A stretch of DNA of 64,000 bases from Bifidobacterium simiarum (GCF_002802905.1 NZ_PEBK01000001.1:248001-312000), one strand, 5' to 3'. Positions 8,620 through 17,469 are shown, numbered from the stretch's first letter. Numbers and translations: made by a program. Notes: generated from the letters alone by a model not told the origin.

Positions 8620-9918
8620 ATGACCACCTTCGACACCAACGCCGTGCATGGCGGCTACGACCGTGCCGCCAATGCCAATGCGGCGAGCGTCCCCATCTAC
8701 GCCACCGCGGCGTTCGACATGGAATCGGCCGTGCGCGGCGACCGTCTGGCCGCCGGCGAGGAGTTCGGATTCTCCTATTCCCGTGTGACCAACCCCACCG
8801 TCGATGCCCTGGAGCGGCGGCTGGCGACGCTCGAGGGCGGCGAGGCCGCGGTCGCGACGGCCTCCGGCATGGCGGCGGTGTCGTTCGCACTGCTGGCGGC
8901 GGCCGAAGGCGGTGGCAGGATCATCGCGCCCATCGACGTCTACGGCGCCACCGTCGACGCTCTGGCCACGTTCTTCCCGCAGTTCGGCGTCCACGCCGAC
9001 TTCGTGGACGACATCAACGATCTTGACGAGGTCGAGGCGGCGATCCGCCCCGAAACCAAGGTGATCTTCGCCGAATCGGTGGCGAACCCGTCCACGCGCG
9101 TCACCGATCTGCGGCCGCTGGCCGATCTGGCCCACCGGCATGGTCTGCCGCTGATCATCGACAACACCGTCCCCACGCCCTACCTGCTGCGGCCCATCGA
9201 ATTCGGCGCGGACGTCGTCGTTCACTCCACCACCAAGGGCATCTGCGGGCACGGCAACGCGTTGGGCGGCATGGTCATCGACGCCGGACGCTTCGACTGG
9301 TCGGCCGGACGCCACCCGCAGTTCACGATGATCGAGCAGGTGATCAGCGACGAAAGGCGGGGCGTCCCGCAAAGCTTCGCCAGCCTGTTCGGCAATCTCG
9401 CGTTCATCCGGCGCGTGCGTACCAAATACGTGCGTACCTTCGGCGCCGTGCTCAGCCCCTTCAACGCCTACCAGCAGCTGGTCGGACTCGAGACCTTGCC
9501 GGTGCGCATGGAGCACGAGGTCGCCAGCGCCCTGAAGATCGCCCGATGGCTCGAAGGCAACCCGCATGTGGCCGAAGTGCGGTATTCGGGACTGCCCGGC
9601 TCCCCATGCCACGCGCTCGCCGAACGGTACTGTCCCAAGGGCGTGGGTACGATCCTCTCGTTCCGGCTCGACGGCACCGAAGAGCATCTGCGGCGTCTGC
9701 TCGATTCGACGACGGTGTTCACCTACCTGCCCAACATCGGCGACGCCCGGTCACTGATCGTCGATCCGGGCCGCATCACCCACCGCGAGGTGCCGGGGGA
9801 GTTCCGCCGGCGGGCGGGCATCACCGACCAGGACGTCCGTCTGTCGATCGGATTGGAGGATCCGGACGATCTGATCGCCGATCTCGGCCGGGCGTTCGCC
9901 GCCGCCTACGGCGACTGA
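8620..9918 (+). CDS. metY: O-acetylhomoserine sulfhydrylase (homocysteine synthase)
   Basis: A PLP-dependent Cys/Met-metabolism enzyme that would join O-acetyl- (or O-succinyl-) homoserine and sulfide to give homocysteine. The N-terminal NAVHGGYDRAA, YSRVTNPTVDALE, the central IIDNTVPTPYLLRP and the PLP lysine in HSTTKGICGHG follow the family order. The 432 residues fit MetY (about 430) rather than cystathionine synthases and lyases (about 380-400). The ATG at 8620 is preceded by GGAAAGGA about 10 bases away. It is transcribed alone, but with metB at 14.5 kb it flanks the transporter operon. Substrate choice within this family is not certain from sequence. Confidence 0.85.
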   Translation: MTTFDTNAVHGGYDRAANANAASVPIYATAAFDMESAVRGDRLAAGEEFGFSYSRVTNPTVDALERRLATLEGGEAAVATASGMAAVSFALLAAAEGGGRIIAPIDVYGATVDALATFFPQFGVHADFVDDINDLDEVEAAIRPETKVIFAESVANPSTRVTDLRPLADLAHRHGLPLIIDNTVPTPYLLRPIEFGADVVVHSTTKGICGHGNALGGMVIDAGRFDWSAGRHPQFTMIEQVISDERRGVPQSFASLFGNLAFIRRVRTKYVRTFGAVLSPFNAYQQLVGLETLPVRMEHEVASALKIARWLEGNPHVAEVRYSGLPGSPCHALAERYCPKGVGTILSFRLDGTEEHLRRLLDSTTVFTYLPNIGDARSLIVDPGRITHREVPGEFRRRAGITDQDVRLSIGLEDPDDLIADLGRAFAAAYGD

Positions 9919-10137
9919 CGCGGCCGGCCGATCCGACGGTCAACCTGACCTGCCGGCTGCCTGTCCCACCGGCCGACATGCTCACCGCGGGTCCCCATAC
10001 GGTCCGGATTCGGGCGGGGTCGGCGTCGAAAACCGGTCGGTCATCCCGATAATTGGAACGTTTCGCGACGATATCTACTATCGATTCGATTGATACGGGG
10101 TTTGAGATCCTTGGAATTTCAGGCCCCACATCGCGTG
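9919..10137. other. Non-coding region downstream of metY
   Basis: First part of a 415-base gap (9919-10333). I see no convincing gene or strong terminator hairpin here; from about 10040 it becomes AT-richer, as expected when approaching a promoter. The gap continues through the palindrome at 10138 to the start of the binding-protein gene. Confidence 0.4.
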
Positions 10138-10153
10138 TTATAGCCACCTATAA
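10138..10153. promoter_or_regulatory. Palindromic operator candidate TTATAG-N4-CTATAA
   Basis: TTATAGCCACCTATAA is a perfect inverted repeat (6-bp arms, 4-base spacer), 180 bases before the ABC-transporter start. Its left half TTATAGCC recurs before metB (14296-14303). Confidence 0.4.
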
Positions 10154-10333
10154 GCAAAGCTGATGGCCGATGGGGCAAGTTCGCTAGATAAGGGTTGTAC
10201 GCTGACATCCAGTTGCTGAAACGCAATGAAACACACACGAACGAACATCGGTCCGGCGCAAATCCCAAACGACATGCGGTATGTCGGCCGGAGACCGGTT
10301 CGACCTTCAAGGAACACAAAGAGGGGAAATACC

Positions 10334-11173
10334 ATGGGCAAGAAGCTGAAGGCAGTGATCGCCGCCGTCGCCGCACTGGTGACCGTCGGATCGCTGGCGG
10401 CCTGCGGCTCGTCGAGCAGCTCGGAATCCGACAGCGGCGTCAAGACCGTCAAGATCGCACTGGAGACCCAGGATCCGCCGTACTCCTACGCCGACAAGGA
10501 CGGCAAGCCCGCCGGCTTCGACCTCGACGTGCTCAAGTCGCTCGACGAGAAGCTCACCGACTACAAGTTCGAGTACGAGCTGGTCGACTACCAGACCGCT
10601 CTGGTCGGCACCAAGCAGGGCAAGTACGATGCGGTGGTCGGCGCGTTCTTCAAGACCGACGCCCGCGCCAAGGACTACCTGCTGTCCAAGCCGTACGACT
10701 ACTTCTTCATGAACCTGATCGTGCCCGAAGGCAGCAAGATCAACAAGCTCGAGGACCTCAACGGCAAGACCCTCGACCCGATCGTGCCGACCGACGGCCG
10801 CTACGTCGCCATCCAGGACTGGCTCAAGCGTCACCCCGACGTCAAGATCGAGGTCCCGACCGTGACCAACCAGGAGACCTTCAAGGATATGTTCGACGCC
10901 GTGCACGCCGGCTCCTATGACGCCGTCTACCTGTCCAAGGCCCAGTACGAAGGTGTGGCCGACACCCTCGGCTACAAGATGAAGGTGACCGACCCGGTCG
11001 ACGCCGCCGGCATCCGCATCCTGTACAACAAGAAGCAGACCGACCTGCAGAAGGCCGTGGACGAGCAGATCAGCGCCCAGATCAAGGACGGCAGCCTCGC
11101 CAAGCTCACGCAGAAGCACTTCGGTCAGGACGACTTCACCGAGGCCAAGAAGCTCGGTGTGACCATCGAGTAG
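10334..11173 (+). CDS. Amino-acid ABC transporter, substrate-binding lipoprotein
   Basis: Extracellular solute-binding protein of family 3 (polar amino acid type), lipid-anchored to the membrane. A basic N-terminus and hydrophobic stretch lead to the lipobox SLAAC with the modified cysteine at residue 24, followed by a Ser-rich tether. The mature part begins IALETQDPPYSYADKDGKPAGFD, split here as the family's IALE..PPYSY and GFD motifs. The length of 279 residues is typical. GAGGGGAAATACC precedes the ATG. It heads an operon with two permeases, an ATC-hydrolase homologue and an ATPase. The substrate is not readable; the neighbours metY and metB and the ATC-hydrolase homologue make a cysteine-related compound a reasonable guess. 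Confidence 0.88.
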   Translation: MGKKLKAVIAAVAALVTVGSLAACGSSSSSESDSGVKTVKIALETQDPPYSYADKDGKPAGFDLDVLKSLDEKLTDYKFEYELVDYQTALVGTKQGKYDAVVGAFFKTDARAKDYLLSKPYDYFFMNLIVPEGSKINKLEDLNGKTLDPIVPTDGRYVAIQDWLKRHPDVKIEVPTVTNQETFKDMFDAVHAGSYDAVYLSKAQYEGVADTLGYKMKVTDPVDAAGIRILYNKKQTDLQKAVDEQISAQIKDGSLAKLTQKHFGQDDFTEAKKLGVTIE

Positions 11174-11194
11174 TCGTCGCCATCGCGATGACGC

Positions 11195-11242
11195 CACACA
11201 AGGGGAAGCGGCCGGCACTGTCGAGCCGCTTCCCCTTGTGTG
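11195..11242 (+). terminator. Intra-operon hairpin after the binding-protein gene
   Basis: A perfect 18-bp stem (11195-11212 with 11225-11242) and 12-base loop lie between the binding-protein and permease genes. No T-run follows. It could partly terminate transcription or protect the upstream mRNA, so that binding protein is made in excess over the permeases. Confidence 0.75.
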
Positions 11243-11298
11243 GGTCGGGCCCGAATGCGGGTCAGGCGTAATCCCACAGACAATCAGAAGGAGAGGCC

Positions 11299-11988
11299 AT
11301 GCCCTCGGATCTCATGCAGACCGTGGTACCGGGTCTGATCGAGCATATTCCGATCACGCTGGTGTACTGGTTCGTGCCATCGGTGCTGTCGCTGCTGTTC
11401 GGCACCCTGCTGTGCATCGTCAGGGTCGGACGGCACAACGTGCTCTATTGGATCTGCACCATATACATCTCGTTCTTCCGCGGCACCCCGGGCATCGTGC
11501 AGATCTATCTGGTGTTCTTCGGCCTGCCCAAGCTGTTCTGGATCTTCGGCATCGACATCAACGACTGGTCGGCCGGCATCTACTTCATCATCGCCACGAC
11601 GATGAACCTCTCGTGCTTCATGTGCGAGACGCTGCGCGGCGGCTACGTCGGCGTGGACAAGGGACAGATCGAGACCGGACTGAGCATCGGCTTCAGCCGC
11701 ACGCAGAACTTCTTCCGCGTGATCGTGCCGCAGACGCTCAAGGTGGCGATCCTGAACCTGAAGAACCTCGAGATCGACGTGCTCAAGGACACCTCGGTGG
11801 CGTTCACCATCGGCGCCGTCGAAATGCTCGGCTACGCCAAGGGCGTGATCGCGGCGAGCTACGGCTCCGGCCAGCTGTGGATCCTGGGCGCCGCGGCCGT
11901 GATCTACTTCGTGATGTGCACGGTCCTCGAGATCGTGTTCACCCTGATCTCGCATCGCATGGAACGCTATGAACGGAGGGTCGCCTGA
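11299..11988 (+). CDS. Amino-acid ABC transporter permease, first subunit
   Basis: Integral membrane permease of the His/Glu/Gln type (HisM/GlnP family), 229 residues with several hydrophobic segments. The EAA-type loop that contacts the ATPase is visible as IETGLSIGFSRTQNFF followed by RVIVPQTLK. The segment SFFRGTPGIVQIYL is the typical conserved patch of this family. GAAGGAGAGGCC lies before the ATG. Its stop overlaps the start of the next permease (TGATG), so the two are translationally coupled and probably form a heterodimer. Confidence 0.9.
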   Translation: MPSDLMQTVVPGLIEHIPITLVYWFVPSVLSLLFGTLLCIVRVGRHNVLYWICTIYISFFRGTPGIVQIYLVFFGLPKLFWIFGIDINDWSAGIYFIIATTMNLSCFMCETLRGGYVGVDKGQIETGLSIGFSRTQNFFRVIVPQTLKVAILNLKNLEIDVLKDTSVAFTIGAVEMLGYAKGVIAASYGSGQLWILGAAAVIYFVMCTVLEIVFTLISHRMERYERRVA

Positions 11989-12698
11989 TGGAACTCGACT
12001 ACGACTTCATGATCAGTGACTTCCCGACCGTGCTGGCCGGCCTGCCCAAGACGCTGGTGCTGACGTTCTGGTCCATGCTCTGGGCGTTGATCATCGCCAT
12101 CGTGTTCGGCTCGGTGATCCTTTCGCGCGTGCCGGTGGCCAAGCAGATCGTGGTGGCGCTCAACACGTTCATCAAGGGCGTGCCGCTCACCGTGCAGCTG
12201 CTGTTCTGCTACTACGCCGTGCCGTTCGTGTGCAAGTGGCTTGACTCGATCGGCGTCTACGACTTCAATCCCCGGCATATTCCGTACTTCCCGGCCGCCG
12301 TGGTGGCCATCGCCTGCAACTTCGGCGCGTACATCACCGACGTGGTGGTCTCCTCCGTCAAGGCGGTCGACCGCGGACAGACCGAAAGCGCGGCCGCCGT
12401 GGGCATGACCCCGCTGCAGACGGTGGTGCGCATCATCCTGCCGCAGGCCACGGTGATCTCCATCCCCAGCATGACCAACTACTTCATCTGGTTGCTCAAG
12501 GGCACGTCGCTGGCCTCGATCATCAACGTGGCCGAGATGCTCATCACCGCGCAGATCAGCGCGGCGGACGGCTACCAGTATCTGGAGGCGTACGTCGACG
12601 CGGCCATCATCTACTGGGCGGTGTGCGCGGCCATCGAATTCGGATGTGACAAGCTTTACAAGCGAGTCGGCTTCTTCATGCAGCCGTCAAGAGCATAA
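11988..12698 (+). CDS. Amino-acid ABC transporter permease, second subunit
   Basis: Second transmembrane permease, 236 residues, with family motifs FIKGVPLTVQLLF and the EAA loop TESAAAVGMTPLQTVVRIILPQA (given as its key parts TESAAAVGM and RIILPQA). It starts one base inside the end of the first permease gene, which implies coupled translation and a one-to-one pair. It is followed 71 bases later by the ATC-hydrolase homologue. Confidence 0.9.
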   Translation: MELDYDFMISDFPTVLAGLPKTLVLTFWSMLWALIIAIVFGSVILSRVPVAKQIVVALNTFIKGVPLTVQLLFCYYAVPFVCKWLDSIGVYDFNPRHIPYFPAAVVAIACNFGAYITDVVVSSVKAVDRGQTESAAAVGMTPLQTVVRIILPQATVISIPSMTNYFIWLLKGTSLASIINVAEMLITAQISAADGYQYLEAYVDAAIIYWAVCAAIEFGCDKLYKRVGFFMQPSRA

Positions 12699-12769
12699 TG
12701 GAATCCTGAACGGATAATTCACGTTCGGCGTCGAGATCCGGCGTCGCACCACAAGGAAAGAAGGCCACC

Positions 12770-13267
12770 ATGGCATTCGAAAACAATGTGCCCACCCTGC
12801 ATGGCGAGATGGTAGATGCCGCGAGGGAGATCTCCGAGCGCCGCGCCGCGACGATCAGCCGCATGGTCGACGAGGCCGCCAAGCACGGACTGGATGACCA
12901 GTTCGCCTACGACGCGGTCGCCGACTACGGCGTGGACAACGCCAAGGAGTTCCGCAAGACGATGAAGGACCCTGACTCCTTCCAGGAGTTCATCGACGAG
13001 TTTGGCACCGACCACAACCGCGAGATCTACGAGATGGAGACGGTCACCAAGAACGACCACGAGCTGCGCATCGACTTCCACTACTGCCCGTACGTGACCC
13101 AGTGGGTCAAGCAGGGCAAGAACGAGAAGGAGATCGCCCGCCTGTGCGACATCGCCATGGCCGGCGACCACTCCTTCTCCGCGCAGTTCCCGCACGTGAA
13201 GTTCGACCTCGAAGGCACCATCGCCAAGGGCGACCGCACCTGCGTGCTGCGCTTCACCCGTAAGTAG
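12770..13267 (+). CDS. L-2-amino-thiazoline-4-carboxylic acid hydrolase family protein
   Basis: A 165-residue soluble protein that I assign to the ATC-hydrolase family (Pfam ATC_hydrolase type). The C-terminal half carries the family pattern: HYCPYVTQWVKQGK, then EIARLCDIAMAGD, then DLEGTIAKGDRTCVLRF. The two cysteines and the histidine in HYCPYV and LCDIAM are the recognisable core. Founder members open the thiazoline ring of a cysteine precursor; most homologues are uncharacterised. ACAAGGAAAGAAGG precedes the ATG. It sits between the permease and ATPase genes of the ABC importer, which suggests it acts on the imported compound. That link is inference. Confidence 0.75.
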   Translation: MAFENNVPTLHGEMVDAAREISERRAATISRMVDEAAKHGLDDQFAYDAVADYGVDNAKEFRKTMKDPDSFQEFIDEFGTDHNREIYEMETVTKNDHELRIDFHYCPYVTQWVKQGKNEKEIARLCDIAMAGDHSFSAQFPHVKFDLEGTIAKGDRTCVLRFTRK

Positions 13268-13381
13268 TCCCGTTCCCGGGGCCGATTGACCACGGACGCC
13301 CCGGGCACTTCGACCATATGACAGCCCGATAGACCGGGCACGTTCACGAACACCGATTCAACACTGATTGGACACGACACG

Positions 13382-14158
13382 ATGACAGAGCACACCGAAT
13401 CACCCGACGAGCAGATCGTCGTCTCGCTGCGCGGGATCCGCAAATCCTTCGGCGGCAACGAGATCCTCAAGGGCATCGACCTTGACGTTACCAAAGGCGA
13501 GGTGCTGGCCATCCTCGGCTCCAGCGGATCGGGCAAGACCACGTTGCTGCGGTGCATCAACGCGCTCGAACGCCCCGACTCCGGATCGGTGCGCGTGGAC
13601 GGCTCGTTCATCGACTACGGCGGCAAGGTGGCGAACCGCGACATCCTCGCGCTGCGACGCAAGACGGCCATGGTGTTCCAGAACTACAACCTGTTCAAGA
13701 ACAAGACCGCCCTGCAGAACATTACCGAGGGCCTGACCGTGGTGCAGAAGAAGTCGAAGGCCGAGGCCGAGGCCACCGCCCGCGACGTGCTGGAGAAGGT
13801 CGGGCTCGCCGAGTACGCCGACCGGTATCCGGTGCAGCTCTCCGGCGGCCAGCAGCAGCGCGTCTCGATCGCCCGCGCCCTGGCCCTCGACCCGGACGTG
13901 ATCCTCTTCGACGAGCCGACCTCGGCCCTCGATCCGGAACTGGTGAGCGACGTGAACGACACGATCACCGAGGTCGCCAAGACCGGCGTGACCATGATCA
14001 TCGTCACCCATGAGATCCGGTTCGCCCGCAACGTGGCCTCCCGCGTGATCTTCGTGGACAAGGGCACGATCCTTGAGGAAGGGACCCCCGAGGAGGTCAT
14101 CGACCATCCGAAGACCGAGCGAGTCCGCGAGTTCCTCAGCAAGATGGCCGTGAAGTAG
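13382..14158 (+). CDS. Amino-acid ABC transporter ATP-binding protein
   Basis: ATPase subunit of the polar-amino-acid importer family (GlnQ/HisP-like), 258 residues. Walker A is [11 protein letters not shown], the signature motif LSGGQQQR, Walker [15 protein letters not shown], and the switch histidine is in [10 protein letters not shown]. It completes the operon begun at 10334. No good ribosome-binding site precedes the ATG at 13382 (TTGGACACGACACG), unlike the other genes of the operon. A 13-bp-stem hairpin at 14215 follows. Confidence 0.93.
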   Translation: MTEHTESPDEQIVVSLRGIRKSFGGNEILKGIDLDVTKGEVLAILGSSGSGKTTLLRCINALERPDSGSVRVDGSFIDYGGKVANRDILALRRKTAMVFQNYNLFKNKTALQNITEGLTVVQKKSKAEAEATARDVLEKVGLAEYADRYPVQLSGGQQQRVSIARALALDPDVILFDEPTSALDPELVSDVNDTITEVAKTGVTMIIVTHEIRFARNVASRVIFVDKGTILEEGTPEEVIDHPKTERVREFLSKMAVK

Positions 14159-14214
14159 CCGCGGACGGATCTCTCAGACGGATCTCTCAGACTGATTCCG
14201 GACTGATCCCAGAC

Positions 14215-14246
14215 CATGCCCATGCACCCCGTCGTGCATGGGCATG
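14215..14246 (+). terminator. Hairpin terminator of the ABC-importer operon
   Basis: CATGCCCATGCAC (14215-14227) and its exact complement (14234-14246) form a 13-bp stem with a 6-base loop, 57 bases after the ATPase stop. An imperfect ATCTCTCAGACGG direct repeat (14169-14190) lies just before it. Confidence 0.75.
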
Positions 14247-14490
14247 CTGCATTTCGGCGTGTCGGCAATGGAGTCCCACACGGCGTCGGCGCACTTATAG
14301 CCCGTTATCAACCCCAAGCGGCGCACAGGGCGTCGAAGCCCCTGTAACGGCGTATAGATTTTAGCTATGCGGATCGGCTTGAAAGCCTGAAATCATTGCG
14401 GTTAGCCTAGCCTTACCAACGAACAAGAACAGCGCGGGAACCGTCATCGCCAACGATTCCGCCAAGGACGCAACGATCGGAGGAAGGCTC
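14247..14490 (+). promoter_or_regulatory. metB upstream region with candidate regulatory words
   Basis: Long leader before metB. It holds TTATAGCCCGTTATC (14295-14309), which shares ATAGCCCGTT exactly with the metY upstream region. An inverted pair CGTATAG/CTATGCG (around 14351-14372) could also contain the -10 box. GGTTAGCCTAGCCTTACC at about 14400 is weakly palindromic. I see no complete SAM riboswitch. Confidence 0.35.
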
Positions 14491-15720
14491 ATGGCACGAT
14501 TCAAGACCCAGCTGGTACACGGCGTCGAGATCGACGACAACAACACGGGAGCGGTGAACCCGCCGATCTACAATTCGTCCACGTACACCTTCGACTCCGT
14601 GGAGTCCGTGCCCCGTTGGGACTACGCCCGCAGCGGCAACCCGACCCGCGAGTTCCTCGAGCGGCAGATCGCCCAGCTGGAGCAGGGCTGTCGCGGCTTC
14701 GCCTTCGCCTCGGGGCTCGCCGCCATCCATGCGGTGCTCTCGATCTTCTCTCCCGGCGACCGCATCATCGTCGGCGACAACGTCTACGGCGGCACCTATT
14801 CGCAGATCAACGAGTTCTTCAACCGGTGGGGGCTTGAGTTCGACGCGGTCGACACCCGCGACCTCGACGCTGTCCAGGCCGCCTTCGACCGTGCCCGCGC
14901 CGAGGGATCGCCCGTACGCGCCGTGTACTTCGAGACGCTGACCAACCCGTTGCTCAAGGTCAACGACGTGGCCGCCCTGGCCCGCATCGCCCACGAGCAC
15001 GACGCCATCGCCATCGTGGACAACACCTTCGTCACCCCGTACCTGCAGAAGCCGCTCACACTGGGCGTCGACATCGTGCTGCACTCCGCCACCAAGTATC
15101 TGGCCGGACACTCCGACGTGGTGGCCGGACTCGCCGTCGCCCGCACCGAGGAGCTGGCCAACCGCGTGTACTTCGCGCAGAACCGTCTTGGCGGCGTGCT
15201 GCCGCCGGCCGAATGCGACGCCGTGCGCCGCGGCATCCAGACCCTCGCCCTGCGCATGGACCGCCAGCAGAGCAACGCGCTGGCCATCGCCCAGTTCCTG
15301 GAGCGCCACCCGCTGGTCGCCAAGGTGCACTACCCGGGACTGGCCTCCAACGAGGACTACCATCTGGCGCTGCGTCAGCTGCGCGGATTCGGCGGCGTGC
15401 TCTCCTTCGAGGTGCGCAAAGGCGTGGATCCTGCGGACGTGCTCAACAACCTCCATGTGTTCCGGCTCGCCGTCAGCCTCGGCGCCGTGGAGAGTCTGGC
15501 CGAGTTCCCGGCCAGCATGACCCATTTCGAGGTGCCGCGCGAGGAGCGGCTCAAGCTCGGCATCACCGACGAGCTGATTCGACTGGCCGTGGGCATCGAG
15601 GACGTGTTCGACCTCACCGAGGATCTCAAGCAGGCGTTGGACATCGCCGAACGCGCCGCCGCCCGACGGGGCACGGCCGCCCGCGACACCGTGAAGGTCC
15701 GCGTGGCCGTCACGCGTTGA
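14491..15720 (+). CDS. metB: Cystathionine gamma-synthase (or gamma-lyase)
   Basis: PLP enzyme of the Cys/Met metabolism family, 409 residues. It probably condenses O-acetyl- or O-succinylhomoserine with cysteine to cystathionine. Key motifs are YARSGNPTREFLERQ, FASGLAAIHAVL, DNVYGGTYSQ, VDNTFVTPYLQKP and the PLP lysine in HSATKYLAGHSDVVAG. The ATG follows CGGAGGAAGG. The synthase rather than lyase role is favoured by the other methionine-related genes nearby, but sequence alone does not settle it. A C-terminal basic tail is followed by an 11-base overlap with the convergent patatin gene. Confidence 0.85.
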   Translation: MARFKTQLVHGVEIDDNNTGAVNPPIYNSSTYTFDSVESVPRWDYARSGNPTREFLERQIAQLEQGCRGFAFASGLAAIHAVLSIFSPGDRIIVGDNVYGGTYSQINEFFNRWGLEFDAVDTRDLDAVQAAFDRARAEGSPVRAVYFETLTNPLLKVNDVAALARIAHEHDAIAIVDNTFVTPYLQKPLTLGVDIVLHSATKYLAGHSDVVAGLAVARTEELANRVYFAQNRLGGVLPPAECDAVRRGIQTLALRMDRQQSNALAIAQFLERHPLVAKVHYPGLASNEDYHLALRQLRGFGGVLSFEVRKGVDPADVLNNLHVFRLAVSLGAVESLAEFPASMTHFEVPREERLKLGITDELIRLAVGIEDVFDLTEDLKQALDIAERAAARRGTAARDTVKVRVAVTR

Positions 15721-16552
15721 GGAATTCGGCCACCTTCGCCGCATCCGCATACCCCTGACGGTACATGCGGTTGAGGCCCTCATAGCTCTTGTGCAGCGTG
15801 GACAGGCCGTACAGTTCGGTCGGCGCCAGGATCAGCACCCTGCCCTCCCGCTCGTACTGCTTGGCCAGCTCCACCTCGTCGTTGTACAGCCGGTACCGGT
15901 TGAGCAGCATCTCGGCCGCCGCCGGGTATGTTCGGCGCAGGATCGCCGCCGGGCCGCGGTCCTTCTGCTGTTTGCGGACGGTGTCCTTCGGGCGGGTGAG
16001 CACCACCACGACCTTGTCGCAGCCGTCCTCGAAGGCCTTGCGCACGGGGATCGGGTCGGCGATGCCGCCGTCGAAGTACGGCACTCCGTCCACCACATAC
16101 GGTTCGCAGGCCACCGGCACCGCGCTCGACGCCTTGCAGATGTCGTAGTCGTCCTGATGCATGCGGCTCTTGGGGAAGTAGTGCGGCTGGCCGGTTTCGG
16201 CGTTGGCCGCCACCACATAGAACTCCATGGGGTTCGCCTCGATGGCCGGATAGTCCAGCGGATCCTCGCCGTCATGGTTCGACAGCGTGCCGTAGACGTA
16301 GTCGAGGCCGACGAAGTTATGGCTCTTCAGGAAGTTGCTGGTGCTGGCGTACTGCCGGCGGAACGCGTACTTCGTGTAGAACCGGTAGCAGCGTCCCTTC
16401 TGGCGTGACAGCAGGCAGGTGAGGTTCGCGCTGCCGGCGGAGATGCCGATCGCATAGTCGAGATGGACGTCGTCCTCCATCAGGCGGTCGGTCACGCCGA
16501 CCCCGTAGATTGCGCGGAATCCACCGCCCACGTCGATGATGCCGGTCTTCAT
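15710..16552 (-). CDS. Patatin-like phospholipase family protein
   Basis: A 280-residue predicted acyl hydrolase with the patatin Ser-Asp dyad. The glycine-rich oxyanion segment DVGGGFRAIYG is at the N-terminus, the nucleophile is in GISAGS (about residue 38), and the catalytic Asp in FDGGIADPIPV. It resembles bacterial YjjU/RssA-type patatins. I chose ATG at 16552 (MKTGII) because the family core begins at once and GGGGGAACC precedes it. Upstream in-frame codons are low-complexity Asn/Thr/Glu. It follows murI on the same strand after 56 bases and its end overlaps metB. The lipid substrate is unknown. Confidence 0.85.
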   Translation of the reverse strand: MKTGIIDVGGGFRAIYGVGVTDRLMEDDVHLDYAIGISAGSANLTCLLSRQKGRCYRFYTKYAFRRQYASTSNFLKSHNFVGLDYVYGTLSNHDGEDPLDYPAIEANPMEFYVVAANAETGQPHYFPKSRMHQDDYDICKASSAVPVACEPYVVDGVPYFDGGIADPIPVRKAFEDGCDKVVVVLTRPKDTVRKQQKDRGPAAILRRTYPAAAEMLLNRYRLYNDEVELAKQYEREGRVLILAPTELYGLSTLHKSYEGLNRMYRQGYADAAKVAEFLNA

Positions 16553-16608
16553 TGCTGGTTCCCCCGTTTCGTTGGTCTCGTTCATTCCGTTCGTTCGCGT
16601 TCGTCCGT

Positions 16609-17382
16609 TCACTCGCCGAGCAGCTCATGGCTCAGGTCGAGCACGGCCTGGGAATCCTTGGAATTCGCCACGACCACCTCGCCGCGTCGCCCGTCTTCGG
16701 CGAGCTTGCCGAGCGACTCGAGCACCACGCTCAGATGCCGTACGGTGCCCTCGTTGCCGTCGAGGATCGCGCTGTGGGGGAACAGCTCGCGGAAGTAGTC
16801 GCGGTAGAACACGAAGTGCGTGCACCCGAGCACCACGCTGTCGGTGTGCTCCCGGTCGTAGCAGTCGAAGTAGCCGTGCAGGGTGCGCATCACCAGATCG
16901 CGGTCGGCGAGCCTGCCGGATTCCACGATGCCCACCAGATCCGGGCACGGCTGCTTGCGGATGTCATGCTGGGAGTCGAACCGGTCCATGAGCACCTCGA
17001 ACTTGTGCTCCTTGAGCGTCAGCGGCGTGGCGGCCACCACGATATGCTGGCGCACCCCGTTGCCGCGGTCGCAGGCCACCTTGAGTGCCGGCTCCATGCC
17101 GATGATCGGGATGTCGTACCGGGCGCGCAGATCGTTGACCGCCGCGGCCGTGGCGGTGTTGCAGGCCACGACGATGGCCTTCACCCCCTGCTCGATGAAT
17201 CGGTCGCAGATCGAGAAGCAGAATCCGCGGATCTCCTCCGGCGGACGCAGTCCGTAGGGGGCGTGCGCGCTGTCGCCGAAGTACAGCACGGTCTCCTGGG
17301 GCATGTCCTTTCTGATCTGCCGAACCACCGAAAGTCCGCCGAGCCCGGAATCGAACACTCCGATCGGTGCATGTGACGACAT
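16609..17382 (-). CDS. murI: Glutamate racemase
   Basis: Interconverts L- and D-glutamate for peptidoglycan. It has 257 residues with both catalytic cysteines, in [11 protein letters not shown] and VLGCTHFVF. The N-terminal [16 protein letters not shown] and [10 protein letters not shown] are diagnostic. GAAGGAGAGCGGT precedes the ATG at 17382. It is divergent from dapF, whose upstream region carries palindromes at 17449, and is followed by the patatin gene, possibly on one transcript. Confidence 0.95.
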   Translation of the reverse strand: MSSHAPIGVFDSGLGGLSVVRQIRKDMPQETVLYFGDSAHAPYGLRPPEEIRGFCFSICDRFIEQGVKAIVVACNTATAAAVNDLRARYDIPIIGMEPALKVACDRGNGVRQHIVVAATPLTLKEHKFEVLMDRFDSQHDIRKQPCPDLVGIVESGRLADRDLVMRTLHGYFDCYDREHTDSVVLGCTHFVFYRDYFRELFPHSAILDGNEGTVRHLSVVLESLGKLAEDGRRGEVVVANSKDSQAVLDLSHELLGE

Positions 17383-17448
17383 ACCGCTCTCCTTCGTGAA
17401 GTCGTGTTCGCGTGGCGGATCCCTTCGCCGTGACGGCGGGATGATCCG

Positions 17449-17469
17449 CTACCTAAGGTAGTGTACCTT
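17449..17469. promoter_or_regulatory. Overlapping palindromes between murI and dapF
   Basis: CTACCTAAGGTAG (17449-17461) overlaps AAGGTAGTGTACCTT (17455-17469). Both are perfect inverted repeats around an odd centre. The middle could also supply a -10 box TAAGGT on the plus strand. ACCTAAGGTAGTG (17451-17463) matches 573-585 (ACCTAGGGTAGTG) with one difference. Confidence 0.4.

Noticed and set aside
10500-11173. Naming the importer as glutamine- or cystine-specific
   Set aside because: Family 3 binding proteins cannot be assigned a substrate from motifs alone; only context supports a sulfur compound.
14400-14420. GGTTAGCCTAGCCTTACC as a DtxR/iron box before metB
   Set aside because: Only part of the 19-base consensus fits and metB is not an iron-regulated gene; too weak to list as a site.
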